A stretch of 64,000 nucleotides of DNA from Pseudomonas viridiflava (GCF_900582625.1 NZ_UTIQ01000138.1:124001-188000); one strand, 5' to 3'; shown: positions 10,195-19,249, counted from the stretch's first letter. A program made the numbers and translations. Notes: generated by a model from the letters alone, not told the origin.

Positions 10195-12923
10195 ACACCA
10201 CCGTCACCGGTTCACTCGCTCATTTGCCCACCTTGCCGCTGCTGCGCACCAAGCTGTTTCCCGCCGATGCGGGCGGTCGGCCGCAGTTGCTGCGCCAAGC
10301 GCTTATCGAACGGTTGTACGCCTCGCGCTCGCAGCGCCTGGTGATTCTCAGTGCGCCGGCCGGCTTTGGTAAAAGCACGGTGCTGGCCCAGTATCGGCAG
10401 CGTTTGCTCAGTACCAATGCCCGCGTGGCGTGGTTGTCTTGCGACGAAGCCGACAGCGAGCCGCAGCGCCTGCTGCAATACCTGGTGGCGGCGATTAACG
10501 CGGTGGCACCGGGCTTTGGCACGAACACGGCGAGCCTGTTGCAAGGCGATGTGAGCTGGCCGCAAGAAGCGCTGATCGATGCGTTTCTCGTCGACCTCAA
10601 GCGCCTGGACGGCGACGTGTACATCATGCTCGACGACTTCCACCACATTCGCCACGCGGCCATGGGTCCGGCGGTGCGCTACCTGATCGAGCATTTGCCG
10701 ACCACCGTGCACCTGCTCGCCAGCACCCGTTATCAGGCGCAATTGCTGGTGGAAGAACCGTCCCTGAAACCCTGGACGCTGTGGCTTAAAGCCGAAGATC
10801 TGCGCCTGAGCTTTGAGGAAACCGCGGCTTATTTCCGCGAAGTGAAACAGCTGGTGCTCAGTCGCGACGAGCTCACGCTGTTGCAGAACCGCACCGAGGG
10901 CTGGATTACCGCGCTGCACTTGGCGGCGCTGGCCCTGGCGCGCCACCCCGACCGCGCGGCGTTTCTCGCCGGGCTTTCCGGTACCGAGCGCAACATCGCC
11001 GACTACCTGGCTGAAGATGTGGTTGCCAGCCTGCCGGACAGCTTGCAGCTGTTTCTGGACCACACCTCGGTGCTCGATGAATTCAACGCCGAGCTGTGCA
11101 ATGCCTTGACCGGGCGCCGCGACGGCGTCGAGATGCTGGCGCGCCTGCAAACCGAGCAACTGTTCATCATTCCGCTGGACGAGCACGGCGAGTGGTTCCG
11201 TTATCACCACCTGTTCGCTGAATTCCTCCAAGGCCGCCTGGCCAAACACGGCGACCCGACCACGTTGCTGCATGCCGCCGCGCGCTGGTGCGAAAGCCAC
11301 GACTTGCCCGACCGCTCGATCAAATATGCCCTGCGCGCTCGCGACTATGCGTTCGCCGCCGAACTGCTGGAACGCCAGGGCGCCAAGCTGATCGCCAGCA
11401 ACCGCGTGTACGGCATTCTGGCAATTCTCAAAAGCGTGCCCACGGATGTGATTCGTGAGCACCCGGTGTTCCAGATTTTCTATGCCTGGCAGTTGGCGTT
11501 TGAGCAGAAGTTTGCCGACGCCGAAGCCTTGATCGAAGAAGTCAGCACGCGCCTGCTGCAAGGGCGCGGACAGACGCTGCACTTTGCGTTGGTCGAGTTG
11601 CTTGCCGCCGCGCAAGTGCTCAAGGCGTTGGTGCTGCTGTACCAAGACAAACTCGAAGCCTGCCTGAAAGTGGCGCGCCATTGGCTGGGCATGGCGCCGG
11701 ACAACCAGCCGGTGTTTCGCGTCAGTCTGTCGTGCGTGCAGGCGGCGGCGTACGCCTTGCTCGGCGACTTCGGCGAGGCGGCGAAATCCATCGCCCTGGC
11801 GCGGGAAAACCTGCGCCAAACCGAAAGCGAATACCTGCACGCGATGACCAGCCTGATCGAATCGCTGATCTGCAAGGAAAGCGGTGAGCTGGAGCGCGGC
11901 CGTGAGCTGGCCGAGGCAGCGCGCAGTCGGGTGGAGCGCGTGTTTGGCCGTCGCAGCCGAGTGGGTGGCCCGCTGGCGTTGGCCTATGCCGACCTGCTGT
12001 ATGAGCAGGATCGCCACGCGGCGATTTTGGCCGAGCTGCCACTGGCGACAACGTGGCGCGATGTGGCCACGCCCACCGAATTGATCAGTCGGGGCAAGTT
12101 GGTGATGGCCCGTGCGCGCTTCTTTGCCGGCGAGCCGGAGCAGGGCCTGGCTCAGCTGGACGAATGGCTGGGGGAATTGCACGGCGCCGGTTACGAGCGC
12201 GTGTTTGCCCTGGGCATGAGCTGCAAAGTGCAGTTCCTGTTGTGGTTACAGCGGCCCAACGAAGCCGAACGTATTTGCCTGCAAATGCAGCAGCACCTGG
12301 CCGTACTGCCGCCCGGGCGCTACCTGGATGCGGAAACCGCGTTGGCGTTGTCGGAAGGGCGCCTGGCCTTGTGCGAGCGGCGTGCCGACAAAGCCCAGGC
12401 CACCCTCGAAGCGTGCCTGGCGAAACAGACTGCCGAGCACCAGCGCGACCGTCGCCTGCGTTTGTCGCTGTTACTTTCTGTGGCGTACTGGCGCAAAGGT
12501 AACAGCGAAAAAGCCTTCGCCCTGTTCCAGCCCACCCTCGAAGACGCCTGGAACAGCGGTTACCGTCGCCTGTTCCAAGACGACGCTTTGTGGCTGCTAC
12601 CGCTCTGGGACGCCTGGCGCGCGGCAGAACCCAAACGGGCCGCAACCTGGCAAGGGCTGGCCGAAACCTTGCGCGAGCAATGCCGTCGGCTGTCGGTAGA
12701 CCCGGAAAGTTTCAATGAAAATCAGGATGTTAGTCACCGCGAGCGGGAGATTCTGCGCTTCGTGGCGGCGGGGCTTTCCAACCGCGACATTGCTCAGGCG
12801 GTGCACCTCTCCGAAGCCACCATCAAGTGGCATCTGCATAACCTCTTCAACAAGCTCGGCGTACGTAGCCGGACCCAAGCTGTGCTTAAAGGCAAAAGCA
12901 TGGGCCTACTCAGCGAGGCTTAA
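10191..12923 (+). CDS. MalT-type LuxR regulator, second of a tandem pair
   Basis: This 910-residue paralogue of the preceding gene has the same design: Walker A in SAPAGFGKSTVL, Walker B in VYIMLDDFHHI, an all-helical TPR-like middle, and a LuxR helix-turn-helix at the end (VSHREREILRFVAAGLSNRD, then EATIKWHLHNLFNKLGVRSR). The ATG overlaps the upstream stop (ATGA at 10191-10194). The proteins share domain order but differ in much of the middle, so this is an old duplication. Co-expression suggests they act together or sense different ligands. Confidence 0.9.
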   Translation: MNTTVTGSLAHLPTLPLLRTKLFPADAGGRPQLLRQALIERLYASRSQRLVILSAPAGFGKSTVLAQYRQRLLSTNARVAWLSCDEADSEPQRLLQYLVAAINAVAPGFGTNTASLLQGDVSWPQEALIDAFLVDLKRLDGDVYIMLDDFHHIRHAAMGPAVRYLIEHLPTTVHLLASTRYQAQLLVEEPSLKPWTLWLKAEDLRLSFEETAAYFREVKQLVLSRDELTLLQNRTEGWITALHLAALALARHPDRAAFLAGLSGTERNIADYLAEDVVASLPDSLQLFLDHTSVLDEFNAELCNALTGRRDGVEMLARLQTEQLFIIPLDEHGEWFRYHHLFAEFLQGRLAKHGDPTTLLHAAARWCESHDLPDRSIKYALRARDYAFAAELLERQGAKLIASNRVYGILAILKSVPTDVIREHPVFQIFYAWQLAFEQKFADAEALIEEVSTRLLQGRGQTLHFALVELLAAAQVLKALVLLYQDKLEACLKVARHWLGMAPDNQPVFRVSLSCVQAAAYALLGDFGEAAKSIALARENLRQTESEYLHAMTSLIESLICKESGELERGRELAEAARSRVERVFGRRSRVGGPLALAYADLLYEQDRHAAILAELPLATTWRDVATPTELISRGKLVMARARFFAGEPEQGLAQLDEWLGELHGAGYERVFALGMSCKVQFLLWLQRPNEAERICLQMQQHLAVLPPGRYLDAETALALSEGRLALCERRADKAQATLEACLAKQTAEHQRDRRLRLSLLLSVAYWRKGNSEKAFALFQPTLEDAWNSGYRRLFQDDALWLLPLWDAWRAAEPKRAATWQGLAETLREQCRRLSVDPESFNENQDVSHREREILRFVAAGLSNRDIAQAVHLSEATIKWHLHNLFNKLGVRSRTQAVLKGKSMGLLSEA

Positions 12924-13298
12924 AAAATTGCGGCGCTCGGTTTAGCGGGGGTAAATCGGGCTAAAAACGCTCATTGGCTACAGCCAACTGCGCTTTTTCG
13001 CCCGTTTTTGCCTTGCCTAACCGTCGCTCGCGACGTTTTTAATCAGGCAAAGGCTGGCGATGTGCTACCGCCTTTTAGCGCATGGCCATCGTCCATCCCT
13101 TGGATGGGCTGGCAGCCGGGTCTGCACTCAGTAGCTTTGTCACAGGGCGCGAAGCATCACGCTTCATGAATCCAGGTCTGTCGTTACCAGGAAGGGCGCG
13201 ACAGGCATGGGGATCGACGCGAGTTGATCCAGTTGTCGGTTACAGGAGTGGCCGGCAACACCCGGGGATACCCACCTGTGATCTTGGAGATAAAAACA
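12924..13298. other. Intergenic leader before the FilA-like gene
   Basis: This 375-bp stretch has no convincing gene. It contains several short inverted repeats, for example GTTGTCGG at 13232-13239 facing CCGGCAAC at 13252-13259, and CTGTCG at 13178-13183 facing CGCGACAG at 13197-13204. These could be regulator sites or leader hairpins. It is the likeliest place for the promoter through which the two MalT-type regulators act, but no specific operator could be identified. Confidence 0.45.
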
Positions 13299-13763
13299 AT
13301 GAAAAGTTTCAAACAGCTCGCTCTTGCTGCAGCAGTACTGGCTGCACCTTTCATGGCTCAAGCCGATCTGCGCGCAATGGATGATTCCGCGCTGTCGAGC
13401 GTAACCGGCCAGGACGGGATCAGCATCTCCGGTAACTTCGGCGGTAGCGTTGGTAACGTGAAGTACACCGACAACGACACCGGCGGCGGTAGCTTGAACA
13501 TCACCAACGTAGGCTTCACCGGCTTCACCATCTCCGATGCCAACCCGCTGAAAATCGACGTAGTAACCACCTCCATCGGTGGCACCGACACTCAGCAACT
13601 GGCCATCAGCCTGCCAAACATGACCGGTACCGTGTCGGTCGGCGGTATCTACGTGGGCGGTACTTACGCCAACGGCGCAACCACCGGCGCGGCCAGCATC
13701 GGCTCGCTGGCGATCTCCGATATCAACATGGCGGGCACCACCGTCAAGGTATGGGGACACTGA
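13299..13763 (+). CDS. Secreted FilA-like protein
   Basis: A 154-residue exported protein with a signal peptide (MKSFKQLALAAAVLAAPFMA, cleavage near AQA/D). The mature part begins DLRAMDDSALSSVTGQDGIS and continues as a Gly, Thr, Ser-rich beta-type sequence. The MDDS-LS-VTGQDGI opening is what I recall from FilA of the Acinetobacter fil cluster and related DUF6160 proteins; the match is from memory. The ATG at 13299 has GGAGA at 13286-13290. A strong terminator follows at once, so it may be made in excess over downstream genes. Function unknown; a surface or filament component is an inference. Confidence 0.65.
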   Translation: MKSFKQLALAAAVLAAPFMAQADLRAMDDSALSSVTGQDGISISGNFGGSVGNVKYTDNDTGGGSLNITNVGFTGFTISDANPLKIDVVTTSIGGTDTQQLAISLPNMTGTVSVGGIYVGGTYANGATTGAASIGSLAISDINMAGTTVKVWGH

Positions 13764-13788
13764 GTTAGCAACACCCCTTGCTAACCCG

Positions 13789-13822
13789 AAGCCTTATCGG
13801 TACGCGCCGGTAAGGCTTTTTC
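13789..13822 (+). terminator. Terminator after the FilA-like gene
   Basis: A 12-bp stem (AAGCCTTATCGG against CCGGTAAGGCTT, one G-T pair) with a six-base loop and a T-run. It separates the short secreted-protein gene from the next four genes and would make it more abundant than they are. Confidence 0.85.
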
Positions 13823-13907
13823 CAATACTCAGATTTAAAACTCGTCGAGCGACGGTCAGGCTTTTTAACGAGTCATGCCCTAAGCGCAGACAGTTTTTGG
13901 ACCTGTA

Positions 13908-14669
13908 ATGATCGAAATTCTGATTGGCAGCTTGCTGGGCGTACTGGGTTTCACCGAAGCGGTGGACACCAAACCGCCGGCCCAAGGCACGGTCAACCTG
14001 ACCCAACAGCTCACCCCTGGCATGCCCATGCGTGAGTCGGTGACGCTGGAGCCCATGAGCCAACTGCAATTTCGCAACGTCATCCGTCAGGCCTACGACT
14101 ACAGCTGTGGTTCGGCGGCGCTGACCACCATGCTCGACTATTTCCTGGGTCGCGACTTACAGGAACGGCAAGTCATGGAAGGGCTGTTGCGTTATGGCGA
14201 GGCCGACAAGATTGTTGAGCGGCGGGGCTTTTCCCTGCTGGATATGAAGCGTTTCGTGGCCGCGCTTGGCTACAAAAGCGGCGGCTTCCGGGCGGCGTTT
14301 TCCGACCTGGACGAGCTTGAGCACCCGGCCTTGGTGCCCATCGAATACGCCGGCTTCAAGCATTTTGTGGTGGTGCGCGATGTGTACAACGAGCACGTGT
14401 TCGTCGCCGATCCGGCGCTGGGCAACATCAGTTTTACCCGCGCGCGCTTTGAAGAAATCTGGGACCAAAACGTGTTGTTCGTGATTTATCCCAGTGGCCA
14501 GGAACCGAAAAACGCCATGGCCTTGACCGAGAAAGACCTGCGTCTGGTGGACGACCGCACCGTAAGCCTGCTGGCGTTTCGCGAGTTTCCCCAGATAACC
14601 AAATTCACCACGAACCAGGCCGACGAGCTGGGTTCGGGCGGCGACATTCGCCACATCCGCCGCAAATAG
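13908..14669 (+). CDS. C39-like cysteine peptidase (FilB-like)
   Basis: This 253-residue protein has a hydrophobic N-terminus (MIEILIGSLLGVLGF) that could be a signal or anchor, and a C39-type papain-like fold. The candidate catalytic Cys is residue 67 in YDYSCGSAAL, the His is residue 152 in FKHFVVV, and the Asp is residue 168 in VADPALG. C39 peptidases classically cut double-glycine leaders, but here there is no ABC transporter domain and the protein is probably exported. It lies between the FilA-like gene and two outer-membrane proteins, so a role in processing or anchoring cluster products is possible. Substrate unknown. Confidence 0.75.
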   Translation: MIEILIGSLLGVLGFTEAVDTKPPAQGTVNLTQQLTPGMPMRESVTLEPMSQLQFRNVIRQAYDYSCGSAALTTMLDYFLGRDLQERQVMEGLLRYGEADKIVERRGFSLLDMKRFVAALGYKSGGFRAAFSDLDELEHPALVPIEYAGFKHFVVVRDVYNEHVFVADPALGNISFTRARFEEIWDQNVLFVIYPSGQEPKNAMALTEKDLRLVDDRTVSLLAFREFPQITKFTTNQADELGSGGDIRHIRRK

Positions 14670-14749
14670 CAGCACCTGACAAACATACAGACCAACACGT
14701 ACGGCAAGACCTGCCCGGCATAACAAAAAAATAACTGGGGATTGGCGTC

Positions 14750-15751
14750 ATGGGGATTAAGGGAGTGGCCTGCGTGGCCATGCTGACGCTAACGCTGAGC
14801 GCGCCTGCCTGGAGCGATGAGCCATCGGTAGACGAAGCCCGCGAAGCCTTGAGCAAAAAAGAAGACGATGCCGACAGCTCCAAGGCCTTGGCCGAGGTGT
14901 TTCAGGCCGCCGAGAAAAGCTACACCTTGCTCAAACAAGGCGAGCGCACGTTGACCTACGGCTTCGATTATTCGCTGCTGCGCGATACTCAGATCACCAC
15001 GTACCGCACCGGTAACAACGTCTACAGCGTGATCGGCGAAAGCGAAGCGCAGCACACCTTCACCAACTCGTTCACCTTTGACTACGGCGTGTGGGACAAC
15101 CTCACCTTCAGCATGCGCATTCCGCTGATCGCCAAGTACGACACCGAGCGCGACCTCAACGTCTACAGCCTCGGCGACCTGTCGGCCAGCCTGCGCTGGC
15201 AGCCGTGGGCCTCGCACCGTGGCAAGCCGGTGACCACCTTGTACGGCACCATCGGTTTGCCGACCGGCACCAGCCCGTACGAGATCAACCCCGAGCATGA
15301 CCTGTCCACCGGCAACGGCTTTTACAGCATCGGCGGTGGGGTGAACGTGTCGTACGTGATCGACCCGGTCGTGCTGTTCGGCTCGGTCGGTTACACCTAC
15401 AACGTGCCGGCCAATGTCGATCAGGAGCGCGGCGGGCGGCACCTGGAGAAAGTCGATCCGGGTTCGAGCATGTCCATGAGCATGGGCTTTGCCTACGCGC
15501 TGTCGTATGACGTGTCGTTGTCCACCTCGTACCAAATGGCGCAGACCTTCAAGCCGACCTACACCTTTTCCGACACCACGCTGGAGGGCAAAGAGCAAAC
15601 CAGCGCCCTGATGAACTTCTCGCTGGGCCTGCGCACCTCGCCCAATTACATCGTCAACATCAATGCCGGGTTCGGCATGACGGAAGACTCTCCCGACGTA
15701 CTGCTGGGGGTGTCGATGCCACTGGATATTCAGGGTTTAAAGGCCCAATAA
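14750..15751 (+). CDS. Outer-membrane beta-barrel protein, MetA-pathway-like
   Basis: A 333-residue exported protein: signal peptide to about residue 22 (SAPAWSDE), then a charged, probably helical segment (EAREALSKKEDDADSSKALA), then alternating hydrophobic beta-strands such as HTFTNSFTFDYGVWDNLTFS and LYGTIGLPTGTSPYEI. The pattern resembles the 'MetA-pathway of phenol degradation' outer-membrane family. The helical extension before the barrel is unusual and could reach into the periplasm. It ends 20 bp before the FadL-like gene, in the same operon. Probably a channel; the substrate is unknown. Confidence 0.7.
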   Translation: MGIKGVACVAMLTLTLSAPAWSDEPSVDEAREALSKKEDDADSSKALAEVFQAAEKSYTLLKQGERTLTYGFDYSLLRDTQITTYRTGNNVYSVIGESEAQHTFTNSFTFDYGVWDNLTFSMRIPLIAKYDTERDLNVYSLGDLSASLRWQPWASHRGKPVTTLYGTIGLPTGTSPYEINPEHDLSTGNGFYSIGGGVNVSYVIDPVVLFGSVGYTYNVPANVDQERGGRHLEKVDPGSSMSMSMGFAYALSYDVSLSTSYQMAQTFKPTYTFSDTTLEGKEQTSALMNFSLGLRTSPNYIVNINAGFGMTEDSPDVLLGVSMPLDIQGLKAQ

Positions 15752-15770
15752 GCCAGGAGCGACCACCGTC

Positions 15771-17381
15771 ATGACGATCAGAACGTCGCCGCAGGTGTGG
15801 GCGATTTCCGGGCTCTGCTGGCTTGCTGCCGGGACTTACACCGGCTCGGTACAGGCGCAACTGGCCAACGATTTGACCATCGGCAACCCCAAAGCCATGG
15901 CCATGGGCAACGCCGTGACCGCCGATTCCACCGGCATCGATGCCGTGCATTACAACCCGGCGGCGCTGACCAAACTTAAAGGCCGGCAGAGCACCATCAA
16001 GCTGCTCAGCGGCGTGATGGACATTCGCGCCAAGTTCAAAGCGCCGCCCGACTACGGCAGTAACACGCTGGGCTTCGACGACGACCCGATAAAGAACTCC
16101 AGCAGCCGCACGCTCACGCCGGTGATGTACTTGCCGGGCATGGGCGGTATGACCGAGCTGCCGGTGCTGATGGCGCCGCTGGCCGGGGTTTCCATCAACC
16201 CGCCCGGTTCCAAATTCACCTTTGCCACCAACATCTACGCGCCGATGGCGCTGGGCTATTCGCGCGACTCCGGCGACGACGCCGGGCGTTACCAAGGCAA
16301 GGAAGTGGCGTTGCAGCGCATCACGTATTTTTCGCCGTCTGTGGGTTATCAGGCCAACGACACGCTGGCGCTGGGGTTGTCGGTGGGTTTCTCGCACCAG
16401 GCGATGGCGCTGAATCAGGATTTTCGTAATCCGGGGATGCTGACGGGCGTGGTGCGGATGCTCAACCAAGCCATCTGCCAGCCCGGCATCGACGACATCC
16501 TCAGCCCATTGATCAACCTGTGCGGCGGCAAGATCGGCCCCTATAGCACCTTGGCCAACATGGACCTGGACCTGCAACAGAGCCTGTCGCCAACCTACAA
16601 CCTCGGCGTGTTGTGGGAGCCAACCGACTGGTTCGCCTGGGGCGCGACGTACCAGAGCGAGGCGCGTATGCACCTTCAAGGCAAGTACCGCATGGAATAC
16701 AGCAAAGACTGGCAAGGCTTCTGGTCCGGGCTGCAAGGTTCGGTATTCGGCCAGGTGCTCAGCCCGCTGTTTCCCTACGGCAACGCCAGCGAAGAAAGCG
16801 GCAACGCCTCGCTGAACATGGTGCTGCCCGACAACTTCAGCACCGGCATCAAGCTGCGGCCTTTCGACAAATGGCAGTTCAACTTCGACGCCAAGTGGAG
16901 CGACTACAGCGACTGGAACAAATTTGAAATCGAATTCGACCGCGAGCTGGACTTGCTGCGCATCGCCAAGATTTTCGGCGGCGGCAACGCCACCGACCAC
17001 TCGATCATTCTCGACCGTGGCTACCAAGACACCTGGAGCTTCGCCATCGGTGCCCAGTACGACATCAGCGACCGCCTGGCCCTGCGTGCCGGCTACGAAT
17101 ACCGGCCCTCGGCGATTCCCAAAGACAAAGCCGACGTGCTGGTGCCCATCGGCGACGCCAACCTTTACGGCCTGGGCTTCGGCTACCGCTGGGACAAAGA
17201 CACCACCATCGACTTCGGCTTCAACTACTTCGTGTCCAAACAAAGCATTCCGGCGGGCACCAGTTGCAACGTCAACTGCACCGGCATCGACAACCTGGTC
17301 TACAACCCCTACGCCGACCTGGACATCGACACCACCGTGAAGGCGTACATCATGGCCCTGACCTACACCACCACTTTTTGA
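15771..17381 (+). CDS. FadL/OmpP1-family outer-membrane transporter
   Basis: A 536-residue FadL-type barrel. After a signal peptide (cleavage near VQA/Q) the mature N-terminus carries the family signature in KAMAMGNAVTADSTGIDAVHYNPAAL, which includes the NPA motif of FadL/TodX. The protein ends YIMALTYTTTF, with the terminal aromatic needed for barrel insertion. Family members carry hydrophobic compounds such as fatty acids or aromatics. It is the second barrel of the operon and precedes the MalM-like gene by 9 bp. It is longer than E. coli FadL (about 450 residues). Confidence 0.85.
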   Translation: MTIRTSPQVWAISGLCWLAAGTYTGSVQAQLANDLTIGNPKAMAMGNAVTADSTGIDAVHYNPAALTKLKGRQSTIKLLSGVMDIRAKFKAPPDYGSNTLGFDDDPIKNSSSRTLTPVMYLPGMGGMTELPVLMAPLAGVSINPPGSKFTFATNIYAPMALGYSRDSGDDAGRYQGKEVALQRITYFSPSVGYQANDTLALGLSVGFSHQAMALNQDFRNPGMLTGVVRMLNQAICQPGIDDILSPLINLCGGKIGPYSTLANMDLDLQQSLSPTYNLGVLWEPTDWFAWGATYQSEARMHLQGKYRMEYSKDWQGFWSGLQGSVFGQVLSPLFPYGNASEESGNASLNMVLPDNFSTGIKLRPFDKWQFNFDAKWSDYSDWNKFEIEFDRELDLLRIAKIFGGGNATDHSIILDRGYQDTWSFAIGAQYDISDRLALRAGYEYRPSAIPKDKADVLVPIGDANLYGLGFGYRWDKDTTIDFGFNYFVSKQSIPAGTSCNVNCTGIDNLVYNPYADLDIDTTVKAYIMALTYTTTF

Positions 17382-17390
17382 GGTCTGCTT

Positions 17391-18554
17391 ATGCCGCGCA
17401 TCGCTCTGCTCGCCGCACTGCTGCTGGCCGCCACCGCCGAGGCCGCGCCTGGCCGCTACCTGACTTGGGTGGATGACCAAGGGCGCGTGCACAACACCTT
17501 CGTCGACAGCCACTACAGCGAACAGCAACGCCAGGCCGCCAAGCGCATCACCCAAAGCGACCAGGAACGCATGAACCAGAACGCCAGCACTGCAGGCACA
17601 ACCTGGCCTGGCGCGAAAACCAGCAACGAGAGCAAACGCCGCTACTTCACCTGGGTCGACGCCAGCGGCAACCTGCAAAACAGCTTCTACGCCGGCGCCC
17701 AGGCAGCGGGCGCCAAGAGCAACAGCCTGTTAGCCAACGGCGAGCGAACGGGCGACTACATCGACGCCGACGTGCTGGAAGGCCGCAACTTCGCCCGCCC
17801 GGAAAACGGCACGCCGTATTACACCTGGGTTGACGAGCAGGGGCGCATGCGCAACTCCGCGGTGCCGGGCAGCAACGCACCGCAGCGCGTGGAAGCGCCC
17901 TCGAACGTGCGCTACAGCGATGGTCGGCAAATTGAGTTCAACAACAAAGGCAGCGTGCTACCCGGCCTCGACGGCCAGCCCACCGCCGCCATGCAAGCGC
18001 TGCTGGCCGGCAGCGGCGCGGGCGACAGCGAAGGGCTGTACCAAAACCTCGTACAGCAATGCTGCGGCCAACTGGCCGAGGGCGACTTCACTGAACTGTC
18101 GAGCGACGAACCGCGCTACGAAGAGCTCAACCGTTTCTCCCCCAGCTTCAACTTCCCCATGGGCCGCAGCTACTACGCCGCCCTGAAACTGCCCGCCGCC
18201 GGCCGCACCTACGGCCTGCGCGTGCGCAGCTTCGCCAACAAAAAAGTCGTCTATCCCTCGCTGCTCTTCCTCGACGAAGCCAAGCGCCCAACCCGCCTGG
18301 TCAGCGATGCCGTGTACCAACTGCACGGCGAAACCTGGTACCGCTACGCCTTTATCGAAGGCACCGTTCCGGTGAAAGCCGCGCAAGGCGAGCGCTACGT
18401 ACTGCTGCTGACCACCGAAGAAGACAAACACCTGCAAACCCTCGACAACAAACCCTTCAAACGACCGCTGCAAGACCTGGCACTGGACGAAGCCGGCATG
18501 CAAAGCCACGCCCACAGCGACGAGGGTGGGTTTGAATTGGCGATTGTTAAATAA
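17391..18554 (+). CDS. MalM-like periplasmic protein with three TWVD repeats
   Basis: This 387-residue exported protein has two parts. The N-terminal half, after a signal peptide to about residue 18, carries three copies of a [YF]-x-T-W-V-D-x-x-G-x-x-x-N-[ST] motif at residues 22-37, 84-99 and 143-157. The C-terminal half from about residue 220 (CCGQLAEGDF, then AALKLPAAGRTYGLRVRSF and PSLLFLD) resembles MalM, a periplasmic protein of maltose operons with unclear function. It is the last gene of the cluster. The repeat unit may bind a partner such as glycan or one of the barrels; this is inference. Confidence 0.7.
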   Translation: MPRIALLAALLLAATAEAAPGRYLTWVDDQGRVHNTFVDSHYSEQQRQAAKRITQSDQERMNQNASTAGTTWPGAKTSNESKRRYFTWVDASGNLQNSFYAGAQAAGAKSNSLLANGERTGDYIDADVLEGRNFARPENGTPYYTWVDEQGRMRNSAVPGSNAPQRVEAPSNVRYSDGRQIEFNNKGSVLPGLDGQPTAAMQALLAGSGAGDSEGLYQNLVQQCCGQLAEGDFTELSSDEPRYEELNRFSPSFNFPMGRSYYAALKLPAAGRTYGLRVRSFANKKVVYPSLLFLDEAKRPTRLVSDAVYQLHGETWYRYAFIEGTVPVKAAQGERYVLLLTTEEDKHLQTLDNKPFKRPLQDLALDEAGMQSHAHSDEGGFELAIVK

Positions 18555-18610
18555 CGGAGGGGGAGATTTTCGTTTGCAGGGATCGCGACTGAAACGGAAC
18601 GCCGCCCGGT

Positions 18611-18657
18611 CGCTCCCACAGGACCAATGCAACCTGTGGGAGCGACTTTAGTCGCGA
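18611..18657. repeat. REP/BIME-type palindrome
   Basis: CGCTCCCACAGG at 18611 faces CCTGTGGGAGCG, a perfect 12-bp inverted repeat, and is followed by ACTTTAGTCGCGAG, a second REP palindrome half. This is the usual REP layout of fluorescent pseudomonads. Confidence 0.85.
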
Positions 18658-18662
18658 GATGT

Positions 18663-18704
18663 TGATCTGGCCTTTGATCTGGCCTTTGATCTGGTTTGTG
18701 ATCT
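18663..18704. repeat. 12-bp tandem repeat, 3.5 copies
   Basis: The unit TGATCTGGCCTT is repeated exactly twice, then once as TGATCTGGTTTG, then as a half unit. It sits at the left end of the repeat-rich gap behind the MalM-like gene. Confidence 0.9.
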
Positions 18705-18910
18705 ACCCGCCCCATTCATCGCAGGCCGAGTGGAGTCGACGCGTAGGGGGTTGAGCGGCCGGGAGCCGCGAAAGGAGCATCGGGCCATGGATGGCCCGTT
18801 GTGACGGCCCCCGGAGCGGCGGCGGAAGGAGGGGACCCGGAGCGCAGCGTAGGGCCAAGGTAGGGGCAAGCTTTTTTGCTTACTTTTTCAGCGACTGGAA
18901 AAAGTGAGTC

Positions 18911-19230
18911 GCGCGTAAGGCGCGAAACAAAACGTTCAGCGCTCGCGGTAACGAATACGGTAGGCCAAATCAGTCGTACGACTGGAAATTCTGGATCCCC
19001 GCGTTCGCGAGGATGACGAAGTTAGGTTGAGATGCGCGTAAGGCGCAAAACAAAACGTCCAGCACACGCGGTAATGAATACGGTAGGCCAAATCGGTCGT
19101 ACGACTGGAAATTCTGGATCCCGAATTGTCGGACCACCGCGTTCGCGAGGATGACGGAGTTAGGTTGAGATGCGCGTAAGGCGCGAAACAAAACGTTCAG
19201 CACGCGCGGTAATGAATACCTCCGCAGAGC
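18911..19230. repeat. Tandem repeat of about 123 bp, 2.5 copies
   Basis: Copies begin at 18911, 19034 and 19172, each opening GCGCGTAAGGCGC and followed by AAACAAAACG. The second is 138 bp long because it contains a 15-bp insertion near CCCGAATTGTCGGACC. The third is cut short. Each full copy carries a CTGGATCCC-type palindrome. The gap 18555-19479 holds only repeats; no plausible gene was seen in it. Confidence 0.85.
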
Positions 19231-19249
19231 GACCGTGTAAGGCTTGAGA

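Noticed and set aside
10212..12182. 656-codon minus-strand open frame inside the second MalT-type regulator
   Set aside because: Its product is low-complexity and resembles no family; the plus strand encodes a clear regulator.
15660..17678. 672-codon minus-strand open frame across the FadL-like gene
   Set aside because: It spans two plus-strand genes with signal peptides and family motifs; codon pattern favours the plus strand.
18395..19203. Small open frames in the repeat gap
   Set aside because: They are translations of tandem repeats and palindromes; no conserved protein or ribosome-binding site is seen.
18911..19230. CRISPR-like appearance of repeated units
   Set aside because: Units of over 120 bp with no variable spacers between short direct repeats do not fit a CRISPR array.
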